Shown here: in pieces, positions 1 to 6,640 of the stretch | How the letters are laid out: every line of letters starts with the position of its first letter | How positions within the stretch are numbered: position 1 is the stretch's first letter | Assembly (NCBI GenBank): GCA_900540375.1 | Contig: UQFS01000029.1 | Span: 1-48,584 of the forward strand | DNA from: an uncultured Prevotella sp. | GTDB lineage: Bacteria > Bacteroidota > Bacteroidia > Bacteroidales > Bacteroidaceae | Length of the DNA: 48,584 nt | Direction of reading: 5' to 3' | Program-made: the position numbers and the translations under genes | Notes under the pieces: generated by a model | The model's database searches: none | The model's input: only the letters and a program-made list of their open reading frames with translations | Told to the model about the DNA's origin: nothing

Positions 1-13
1 TGATTTACAATTA

Positions 14-45
14 CAAAGATAATAAAATTATGCGAGATTACCAAA
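14..45 (-). promoter_or_regulatory. Leftward Bacteroidetes-type promoter
   Basis: Reading the minus strand, a TTTG box (42-45) is followed after a 20-bp spacer by TATCTTTG (14-21), which matches the Bacteroidetes -33/-7 pattern. It would drive a gene that lies beyond the left edge of the window. No part of that gene is visible. Confidence 0.5.
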
Positions 46-100
46 CTTTTAAGACCCTTTTCTTATCCCGAACTCAGGTTATTACATTCTCTATCACATA

Positions 101-143
101 AGCCCTGCACCGCTCCCTGCGGTTTGCAGGGCTTTTTCTTTTT
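101..143 (+). terminator. Intrinsic terminator upstream of fecE-like gene
   Basis: Perfect 9-bp arms AGCCCTGCA (101-109) and TGCAGGGCT (125-133) are followed by an interrupted T run (134-143). On the plus strand this is a standard intrinsic terminator. It is odd here because no plus-strand gene is visible to its left and a leftward promoter sits at 14-45, so it may end a short RNA or a transcript entering from outside the window. Confidence 0.7.
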
Positions 144-161
144 CATTTCAAAGGAATTACT

Positions 162-169
162 TACCTTTG
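162..169 (+). promoter_or_regulatory. -7 element of the fecE-like gene
   Basis: TACCTTTG matches the Bacteroidetes -7 consensus and ends 5 bases before the ATG at 175. The transcript would therefore start at or next to the start codon, which suggests a leaderless mRNA. No good -33 box is seen. Confidence 0.5.
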
Positions 170-174
170 CGTGC

Positions 175-1188
175 ATGAAACAAGCAACGGTCATACTTCG
201 GAATCTTTCCATCGGCTATCGCAGTGGGCATGACGTGCGTACGGTGATTGCTGACATCAGTGCTCGGCTCTTTGCCGGAGAAGTCACTTGCCTGTTAGGT
301 GTTAATGGTGTGGGCAAGTCCACGCTGCTGCGTACACTCTCTGGCTTCCAACTGCCGATAGCAGGCAGCGTGGAGATCAGTGGTAAGGACATCAAGGACT
401 ATGGCAGTCATGAGCTGGCACAAACCATAGGTGTGGTACTTACCGATAAGCCTGACGTAAGCAATATGACAGTAGAGGAAATCGTGGGTATGGGACGATC
501 GCCCTATACCGGTTTCTGGGGACGGCTCAGTGATGACGACCGTCAAATCGTGGGCGAAGCTATGAACGTGGTAGGCGTCACGTCGTTGGCTTCACGCATG
601 ATACAGACGCTGAGCGATGGCGAGCGACAGAAGGTGATGATCGCTAAAGCGCTTGCTCAGCAGACGCCTGTCATCTTCCTCGATGAGCCTACGGCCTTTC
701 TTGACTTCCCGAGCAAGGTGGAGGTGATGCAACTCCTGCACCGCATCTCTCGCGAAGCCGGCAAAACCATCTTCCTTTCTACACATGACGTAGACCTTGC
801 CTTGCAGACCGCCGATGAGCTTTGGCTGCTCGACCGGGACAATGGATTGAGTCTCGGCACACCGGAAGACCTGTCGCTCAATGGACAGATGGCAGCGTTT
901 TTTGCACATAAAGGTATCGTCTTCGATGCTGAAAACGGTTTGTTCCGCATCGACAATGCTACTCAGCGCGACATCCATATGGAAGGCAAACATGGCGTAA
1001 GCTATCTGATGGTGCGCAAAGCGTTGGCTCGCAATGGCATCCATGGCAGCAGACATATAGACTCGAAAGACAGTATTGAAGTGCTGGATGAAGGCTATCG
1101 GTACCGTAATAATGCAACGGACAAGCGAGTGAAGACGATCGGTGAATTACTGGACTTGATAGAAGGCTTTACACCTTGTTCTTATTAA
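175..1188 (+). CDS. FecE/BtuD-like ABC transporter ATPase
   Basis: This is an ABC ATPase of about 337 aa, of the class that energises siderophore, heme or cobalamin importers. It shows Walker A (GVNGVGKST), the signature LSDGERQK, Walker B (VIFLDEP) and a switch histidine (STHD). A C-terminal extension of roughly 90 residues follows the ATPase core. The start at 175 gives a normal family N-terminus; upstream in-frame codons read through the terminator T run and are unlikely to be translated. It has no adjacent permease. The FecCD permease and binding lipoprotein at 12.9-15.2 kb lack an ATPase, so this could be their partner, but that is inference. Its 3' end overlaps the convergent pstA-like gene by 20 bp. 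Confidence 0.88.
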   Translation: MKQATVILRNLSIGYRSGHDVRTVIADISARLFAGEVTCLLGVNGVGKSTLLRTLSGFQLPIAGSVEISGKDIKDYGSHELAQTIGVVLTDKPDVSNMTVEEIVGMGRSPYTGFWGRLSDDDRQIVGEAMNVVGVTSLASRMIQTLSDGERQKVMIAKALAQQTPVIFLDEPTAFLDFPSKVEVMQLLHRISREAGKTIFLSTHDVDLALQTADELWLLDRDNGLSLGTPEDLSLNGQMAAFFAHKGIVFDAENGLFRIDNATQRDIHMEGKHGVSYLMVRKALARNGIHGSRHIDSKDSIEVLDEGYRYRNNATDKRVKTIGELLDLIEGFTPCSY

Positions 1189-2017
1189 AGCGACTCATGA
1201 TAAGTCGTCCGCCAAGACTGAGGATGAGTACGATGAGGGTGAGCACCACTGCCGCGGCATAGGCGCGGTCTTGTACGGACTGCTGCGGAGCTGTGAGCTG
1301 ATAGAAGACGCAGAGAGGCAGGGTGGCAGCCTGTTGCGATAGTGACGTGGGGATATGATCGGAGAACCCTGCGGTGAACATCACGCCGGCGCAGTCGCCA
1401 ATGGCTCGCCCGATGCTCAGCAAGGTAGCCGTGGCGATGGCTGGCGCTATCTGTCGGAGCACAATACCAATGGTTTCTATGCGTGTAGAGCCAAGACTGT
1501 ACGATGATTCGAGCAGTCCGTGTGGAATGTTCTTGGCTACCTCGTCCATACTGCGGATGAGCATGGGTACAATCATGATGGTCACTACGACAATACCGCC
1601 CAAGAGCGAAGCACGCATGCCCACCGCCACCATCAACGTAAAGGCAAAAGCGCCATAGACGATGCTCGGAATACCAAAGAGTGCGTCGAAAGCCAGACGG
1701 GCCACAGCCGCAAAGTGTGATGTGGGCTTGAGATAAACATTGAGGTAGAACACAACGGGCAGGGCGATGAGCAAGCCAAGAATGGTCGAGCCGCCTACGA
1801 TGTATAGGCTGCCGACAATGGCATTGAGAAAGCCGCCCTTACCACCGATGAAGAATCCGCCACCCGGCACCTCACTCACCATTTGCCATGACAGCACGGG
1901 GAGCCCGCGCTGTAGGATGGCTCCTATAACGCTCACCACACAATAGACTACGACGAACACACTCAGGTACATCAATGCCTTGGCCAACTTCTCTTCATAA
2001 AACGGTAACTTGCTCAT
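1169..2017 (-). CDS. pstA: PstA-type ABC permease, candidate sulfate importer subunit
   Basis: This 282-aa inner-membrane permease has about six hydrophobic segments and the PstA-type coupling loop (around IPHGLLESSYSLGSTRIETI, followed by the conserved IGRAIGDCAGVMFTAG). By family it is the second permease of a phosphate-type importer. It is the last gene of the run cysD-cysN-cysH-pstC-pstA, 36 bp after pstC. No phoU or pho-type gene is nearby. That operon position, and the shared operator with the pstB/pstS pair, argue that the substrate is sulfate or a related oxyanion. Family membership is clear; the substrate is inferred. Confidence 0.88.
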   Translation of the reverse strand: MSKLPFYEEKLAKALMYLSVFVVVYCVVSVIGAILQRGLPVLSWQMVSEVPGGGFFIGGKGGFLNAIVGSLYIVGGSTILGLLIALPVVFYLNVYLKPTSHFAAVARLAFDALFGIPSIVYGAFAFTLMVAVGMRASLLGGIVVVTIMIVPMLIRSMDEVAKNIPHGLLESSYSLGSTRIETIGIVLRQIAPAIATATLLSIGRAIGDCAGVMFTAGFSDHIPTSLSQQAATLPLCVFYQLTAPQQSVQDRAYAAAVVLTLIVLILSLGGRLIMSRFNKNKV

Positions 2018-2053
2018 CTATATCCTTCACAGATTATACACCATCCATTATCT

Positions 2054-2941
2054 CTATTTCTTGTACTTGATCACGATTCTTGCTCCTACGTTCATCAGTA
2101 CTACAAGGATGAAGAGGAGGAAGGCGGCAAGCATAAGCGCACTCTCGTACATGGGTACTGAGAGCATCTCGCCATAGTTGTTGGCAATCAGAGCCGGGAT
2201 AGGATAGCAGGCATCCAACAGCGAACTGGGAACAATCACAAGATTGCCGCAGACCATCAATACTGCGATCGTCTCACCCATCGTACGGCTTAGAGCCAAG
2301 ACGATAGCAGCCATCATACCTGGTGCTGATTGTCGGAGCACAATATGCTTTACCGTTTGCCAGCGGATGGCTCCCAATGCCGTCGATGCCTCGCGCAGGT
2401 CTTTACTTACATTGGCAAAGAGTTCCATAAAGAGCGAGATGAGCAACGGCAGAATCATCACACCAAGAACGATGCCACCTGCCAGCACGGTGTAGCCACT
2501 GCTCTGCCTGCCCACAAGAGGTGCCACTGTGTGTGATATCCACGGCACGATGAGCAAAGATCCCCACGCACCATAGATGACCGATGGCAGTCCGGCCAGT
2601 ATGTCAAGGAGAGGATAAGCATAAGCGCGTAACCGTGGTCGGGCATACTCTGTGAGATAGACTGCCATAAACAGCGACACGGGCAGTGCCAGTACGATGG
2701 CTACTACCGTACACCAGAACGTGCCGGCCAAGAAAGGCAGAAAGCCAAATTCGCCCTTCATGGGTTTCCAATGGCTTTCGGTGAGCAACGTCCAAAGCGA
2801 GTAGTGACGCAGGATGGGCGCTGACTTCACGCACAGTTCCACTGCCATGACCACCACCAGCAGGATCGCTGCCAGTGTCAGGGCGGCCATCACGCCGCCT
2901 GCCATCTTATCCTTGAAAATACGATAGGTCATTCTACTCAC
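2054..2941 (-). CDS. pstC: PstC-type ABC permease, candidate sulfate importer subunit
   Basis: This 295-aa membrane protein has about six transmembrane segments. It carries the PstC-type motifs GLPSVIYGAWG and the cytoplasmic coupling region LREASTALGAIRWQTV, then LALSRTMGETIAVLMVCG. It pairs with PstA to form the channel of a phosphate-type ABC importer. It starts 42 bp after the cysH stop and lies in the same orientation, so it is probably transcribed from the cysD promoter. As with pstA, the linkage to APS reduction rather than to phosphate genes suggests sulfate uptake, which remains untested. Confidence 0.88.
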   Translation of the reverse strand: MSRMTYRIFKDKMAGGVMAALTLAAILLVVVMAVELCVKSAPILRHYSLWTLLTESHWKPMKGEFGFLPFLAGTFWCTVVAIVLALPVSLFMAVYLTEYARPRLRAYAYPLLDILAGLPSVIYGAWGSLLIVPWISHTVAPLVGRQSSGYTVLAGGIVLGVMILPLLISLFMELFANVSKDLREASTALGAIRWQTVKHIVLRQSAPGMMAAIVLALSRTMGETIAVLMVCGNLVIVPSSLLDACYPIPALIANNYGEMLSVPMYESALMLAAFLLFILVVLMNVGARIVIKYKK

Positions 2942-2983
2942 TTACTTTTTTTTGTGCTGTTCTACTCTTTTCTGCGCTGTTCC

Positions 2984-3691
2984 TTAGTTTCTTTGATGCA
3001 GTCCGCATTCGCGGTGATTGGGATCCTCCCACCACCATCGTCCCGAGCGGATATCCTCGCCGGGCTTCACGGCGCGTGTACAAGGTTCGCAGCCGATGCT
3101 GGGGTAGCCCTTGTCGTGAAGCTTGTTATAGGGTACGCTATGCTCATGGATATAGTCCCACACCTGTTGTTCGGTCCATTCGATGAGGGGATTCACCTTG
3201 ATGAGTCTGTGCATGTCGTCCCATTCCATGAGGTTCATGTCCTTGCGGGTCACGCTCTGTTGTCGTCTCAGTCCGCATACCCACACGTCGAGTCCTTGCA
3301 TAGCTCGGTGCAATGGTTCCAGCTTGCGGATCTGACAACACCGATGACGGCTCTCCACCGAGTTGTAGAAGAGGTTGATGCCCTCTTCTCTCACCATACG
3401 TTGCACTTCGTGGTAGTCGGGGAAGAACACCTCTATCTTGATGCCGTACTTCATGTCTGTGCGGTCGATGAGCTGATAGGTCTCGGGGAAGAGACGGCCG
3501 GTATCGAGAGTAAAGATGCGTGTGGCCGGTGCTTCCTTGACGATGATGTCGGTGAGCACCTGATCCTCGATGCTCAGACTGGAGGACAAGGCGATGCGTT
3601 CCTTATACTGTTCCAGAAAATAGCGCAGCACCTCTTCAGCACTCTTTCCCTCCAGTTCTGAGTTAAGCCGTGTGATTAGTTCTTCATTCAT
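2984..3691 (-). CDS. cysH: APS reductase (assimilatory, [4Fe-4S] type)
   Basis: The 235-aa enzyme reduces adenylyl sulfate to sulfite and AMP using thiol reductant. It has the PP-loop-like ALSSSLSIED, the paired cysteines Cys118-Cys119 (HRCCQIRK) and Cys201/Cys204 (GCEPC) that ligate the [4Fe-4S] cluster of APS reductases, and the C-terminal catalytic Cys229 in ECGLH. The cluster cysteines distinguish it from the E. coli-type PAPS reductase. This agrees with the absence of a CysC kinase here, either free or fused to CysN. It lies 15 bp after cysN and before the Pst-type permeases. Confidence 0.95.
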   Translation of the reverse strand: MNEELITRLNSELEGKSAEEVLRYFLEQYKERIALSSSLSIEDQVLTDIIVKEAPATRIFTLDTGRLFPETYQLIDRTDMKYGIKIEVFFPDYHEVQRMVREEGINLFYNSVESRHRCCQIRKLEPLHRAMQGLDVWVCGLRRQQSVTRKDMNLMEWDDMHRLIKVNPLIEWTEQQVWDYIHEHSVPYNKLHDKGYPSIGCEPCTRAVKPGEDIRSGRWWWEDPNHRECGLHQRN

Positions 3692-3706
3692 CTTTGCTGT
3701 AATCCA

Positions 3707-4984
3707 TCATTCAATATTCTTAATCATTCCCGCTCCCACTGTCTCGTTGGTGTCGGGATCGATGATGATGAGACTTCCGGTGACTTTGTTTTCAGCATAG
3801 GCGTCGAAGACAAGCGGCTGTGCTGTGTGGATGGTAATCTCAGCAATGTCGTTCATGGCCAGTTCGCTGACGTTTTGTTCCTTCTCCAGTGTATTGATGT
3901 TGCGTCGGAAGTTGATACTTCGTATCATACCCTGTGTTTCGAAGGTAGCCTGTCGGATGATGTATTTCTTGCGTATCTGAGCCGGTGTTTGATTGAGCCA
4001 GCACACATCCGGCGTCACGTCCTGCTCCACATGAGGTTGTTTCTCATCTGCTTTCACGAGCGTGTCGCCCCGGCTGATGTCTATCTCGTCGTTCAGACGG
4101 ATGGTGACGCCCTCGGGAGCGTAAGCCTCGTCAAGGCTCTCACCAGCAAAGTCGATGCTCTTTACTGTGCTCTCCAGTCCGGAAGGCAACACACGCACGC
4201 GGTCGCCCGGACGGATGAGGCCACCGCTGACGCGTCCCGCATAGCCACGGTAGTCGGGGAACTTCTCGCTGATGGGTCGGATGACATACTGTACCGGGTA
4301 GCGGAAGAAGTCGCTCACAGTCTTGTGACCTACGGGTACTGTTTCGAGATAGTCGAGCAAAGCCTTTCCTAAGTACCAGGGCGTGCGGTCGCTTTTGTTT
4401 ACCACGTTGTCGCCGTCCTTGGCACTGATGGGGATGAATACCGCGTTCTTGATGTTCAGCGTCTTTGACATCTTGCGGTAGTCAGCCACAATCTTGTCAT
4501 ATACTTCTTGGGAGAAGTCGACGAGATCCATCTTGTTGATGGCTACTACAATGTGGGGAATGCCGAGCAGCGAAGAGATGTAGCTGTGGCGCACCGTCTG
4601 TTCGAGTACACCATGGCGTGCGTCTACGAGGATGATACTCAGGTCAGCGGTACTGGCACCGGTGACCATGTTGCGGGTGTATTGAATGTGTCCTGGAGTA
4701 TCCGCGATGATAAACTTACGTTTGGGTGTTGCGAAATAGCGGTAAGCCACGTCAATGGTGATGCCTTGCTCGCGCTCCGCACGCAGTCCGTCAGTGAGCA
4801 GGGCGAGGTTCACCTCCTCGTTTCCCCGGCTTTTTGATGCTGCCTCCACTGCCTCAAGCTGGTCTTCAAAGATCGACTTGCTGTCATAGAGCAGTCGTCC
4901 GATGAGTGTGCTCTTGCCGTCGTCTACGCTGCCCGCCGTGGAGAAGCGCAGCAGCTCCATATCTAAATATCCTCGTTTGGTCAT
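3707..4984 (-). CDS. cysN: Sulfate adenylyltransferase GTPase subunit
   Basis: This 425-aa translation-factor-like GTPase drives ATP sulfurylase (with CysD) to make APS from sulfate and ATP. It shows G1 (GSVDDGKS), the DTPGH motif and NKMD, followed by beta-barrel domains. It ends without a CysC-type APS kinase domain, which fits direct APS reduction by the neighbouring CysH. The gene begins 92 bp after cysD and ends 15 bp before cysH. Confidence 0.96.
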   Translation of the reverse strand: MTKRGYLDMELLRFSTAGSVDDGKSTLIGRLLYDSKSIFEDQLEAVEAASKSRGNEEVNLALLTDGLRAEREQGITIDVAYRYFATPKRKFIIADTPGHIQYTRNMVTGASTADLSIILVDARHGVLEQTVRHSYISSLLGIPHIVVAINKMDLVDFSQEVYDKIVADYRKMSKTLNIKNAVFIPISAKDGDNVVNKSDRTPWYLGKALLDYLETVPVGHKTVSDFFRYPVQYVIRPISEKFPDYRGYAGRVSGGLIRPGDRVRVLPSGLESTVKSIDFAGESLDEAYAPEGVTIRLNDEIDISRGDTLVKADEKQPHVEQDVTPDVCWLNQTPAQIRKKYIIRQATFETQGMIRSINFRRNINTLEKEQNVSELAMNDIAEITIHTAQPLVFDAYAENKVTGSLIIIDPDTNETVGAGMIKNIE

Positions 4985-5076
4985 TTGTCTATATTTTCAG
5001 GGTTGATGGATGGAATGATGTTGATGAGTAGAGAACCGTCCTTCGTCTTCTTTTCAGTCTGGCGACGGGTATTTCT

Positions 5077-5982
5077 TTAGAAGTATCCTGCTTTCTTACG
5101 GTCTTCCATGGCTGTCTCCGAGCGTTTGTCGTCAGCTCGTCCACCACGCTCAGTGACGCGAATAGAGGCAATTTCGTCGATGATGTCGGCCACGGTGGTC
5201 GCCTTCGACTCAGTGAGTCCCGTGCAAGTGATGTCTCCGATGGTACGGCAACGCACGAGTTTCTTCACGACTTGCTCCGTGGGCTTGCGCTTGATGACGG
5301 GTAGAGCTGCCAGCCACTGTCCGTCTCTTTGGAATACCTCACGCTCATGAGTGAAGTAGAGGTTCGGCATGGGAATGTTCTCTTGGTAGATATATTGCCA
5401 CACATCCATCTCTGTCCAGTTGGAGATGGGGAATACGCGGAAGTGCTCTCCCATGTTCTTGCGGCCGTTAAAGATGTTCCACAGTTCCGGGCGCTGGTTC
5501 TTCGGATTCCACTGTCCGAACTCATCGCGGTGACTGAAGAATCGCTCCTTGGCGCGTGCTTTCTCCTCATCGCGTCGTGCACCGCCGATGGCAGCGTCGA
5601 ACTTATATTTGTTGATGGTGTCGAGAAGCGTTGTGATCTGCAGTTTGTTGCGGCTGGCATAGAAGCCAGTCTCCTCTTTCACGCGTCCCGTATCGATGCT
5701 TTCCTGTACAGAGCCGACGATGAGCTCCAGTCCGAGTTTCTTTACCAGTGCGTCGCGGTAGTCGAGTGTCTCCTGGAAGTTGTGTCCCGTGTCGATATGC
5801 AGCAGAGGAAAGGGAATCTTGGCCGGGTAGAAGGCCTTGTAGGCCAAATAGGTGCAGACGATGCTGTCTTTACCGCCTGAGAAAAGGATGACAGGTCGCT
5901 CGAACTGTGCTGCCACTTCACGCAGCACATAAATACTCTCCGATTCGAGTTCCTTGAGGTGTTGAATGGTTTTGTTGTCCAT
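5077..5982 (-). CDS. cysD: Sulfate adenylyltransferase subunit 2
   Basis: This 301-aa protein is the catalytic PP-loop subunit of ATP sulfurylase. It shows SGGKDSIV near residue 35, RRDEEKARAKER, and the typical C-terminus with GDITCTGL. The start at 5982 (MDNKTIQHLKELE) is chosen because further upstream in-frame codons lie inside the promoter at 6018-6025. It is the first gene of the cysD-cysN-cysH-pstC-pstA run, and its promoter carries the shared operator described at 6048-6112. Confidence 0.96.
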   Translation of the reverse strand: MDNKTIQHLKELESESIYVLREVAAQFERPVILFSGGKDSIVCTYLAYKAFYPAKIPFPLLHIDTGHNFQETLDYRDALVKKLGLELIVGSVQESIDTGRVKEETGFYASRNKLQITTLLDTINKYKFDAAIGGARRDEEKARAKERFFSHRDEFGQWNPKNQRPELWNIFNGRKNMGEHFRVFPISNWTEMDVWQYIYQENIPMPNLYFTHEREVFQRDGQWLAALPVIKRKPTEQVVKKLVRCRTIGDITCTGLTESKATTVADIIDEIASIRVTERGGRADDKRSETAMEDRKKAGYF

Positions 5983-6017
5983 ATATAATAATGTGATGTT
6001 ATCTCTTTTACTGCTTG

Positions 6018-6025
6018 CAAAGTTA
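6018..6025 (-). promoter_or_regulatory. -7 element of the cysD operon
   Basis: On the minus strand TAACTTTG matches the -7 consensus and predicts a 5' leader of about 30 nt for cysD. There is no TTTG -33 box at the usual distance. Instead a GTGGTAT half-site (6048-6054) begins exactly 22 bp upstream, as at the pstB, hcyS-like and TonB-receptor promoters, which suggests activator dependence. Confidence 0.7.
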
Positions 6026-6047
6026 CGGCAAATCCGTGATTGTAGAA

Positions 6048-6112
6048 ATACCACACTATGACCATTTGATATCCCATCAATGTGGTAGAAGAGGATACAC
6101 CAAAGAGGGTAT
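6048..6112. promoter_or_regulatory. Shared sulfur-region operator, copy A
   Basis: This site has an outer half-site ATACCAC (6048-6054), a 17-bp imperfect palindrome ATCCCATCAATGTGGTA (6071-6087) and an outer half-site AGGGTAT (6106-6112). The same architecture occurs at 10635-10698 and 16222-16285. The core centre lies about 65 bp upstream of the predicted cysD start site and the outer half-site near -39. That is a layout typical of LysR-type activators, although no regulator gene is in the window. Confidence 0.7.
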
Positions 6113-6162
6113 GGTGTAGTAAATTGAGGAAATATAGTAGCAGGAAGTAAGGGAAAGGGTGA

Positions 6163-6209
6163 TGAAAAACAAAAAAGAGTGGTCAGCTCATGTCGAGCTG
6201 GCCACTCTC
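6163..6209 (-). terminator. Terminator overlapping the end of the siroheme dehydrogenase gene
   Basis: Arms AGAGTGGTCAGCTC (6176-6189) and GAGCTGGCCACTCT (6195-6208) form a 14-bp stem with one wobble. On the minus strand a T-rich run follows. The stem includes the last codons of the upstream gene (stop at 6183), so the terminator is built partly from coding sequence. Confidence 0.85.
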
Positions 6210-6638
6210 TATCAATGCTTTGATACGATTGCGTATACGTATAGATCGTCGTACATCACTACCGTCAGAGCCGACAGAGATGGTGATGTTGTCTTGTCGG
6301 GCGATGGCGGGTGAGATGAAATCACAATAGGGCTTGTCATCACAGACGCAGGCGAGGATGCCTCGGTCGTGTGCCATGCGGTAGATGTCGTGATTGCGCT
6401 GGGCATCGTCGGTACAGATGAAGAGCACCTTCACCCCGTCGAGGTCATCTGTCTCAAAGTCCTTTTCCTTGAGTGTGAAGCCGAGGCTGCGAACACTGTC
6501 AGGGATGTGAGGAGCTATGAAGGTGACATCGGTGGTCAGGCGGGCCAAGCGTTGTGCTTTGCGCACGCCCTCGTCGCTGCCTCCGATAATGACAACGGGA
6601 GCCTCGGCGAGGGCAAGGGCGATGGGAAGATAATTCAA
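6183..6638 (-). CDS. Precorrin-2 dehydrogenase/sirohydrochlorin ferrochelatase-like protein
   Basis: The 151-aa protein has an N-terminal nucleotide-binding fold with VVIIGGSDEGVRKAQRL and the family block ICTDDAQRNHDI. The ending DNITISVGSDGSDVRRS resembles the SirC/CysG N-terminal module (MET8-like). Such enzymes oxidise precorrin-2 and insert iron to make siroheme, the cofactor of the sulfite reductase encoded just upstream with a 2-nt gap. The methyltransferase half of CysG is absent here and must be elsewhere. Whether it also acts as the ferrochelatase is not shown by the sequence. Confidence 0.85.
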   Translation of the reverse strand: MNYLPIALALAEAPVVIIGGSDEGVRKAQRLARLTTDVTFIAPHIPDSVRSLGFTLKEKDFETDDLDGVKVLFICTDDAQRNHDIYRMAHDRGILACVCDDKPYCDFISPAIARQDNITISVGSDGSDVRRSIRIRNRIKALIESGQLDMS

Positions 6639-6640
6639 AG

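Noticed and set aside
1..100. A tRNA or other small RNA before the terminator at 101
   Set aside because: No cloverleaf or known RNA fold could be found in the first 100 bases.
1169..2941. Plain annotation as a phosphate uptake system
   Set aside because: Kept as the family name only. No phoU, pho regulator or phosphate gene is present, while the operon and operator context is sulfur assimilation.
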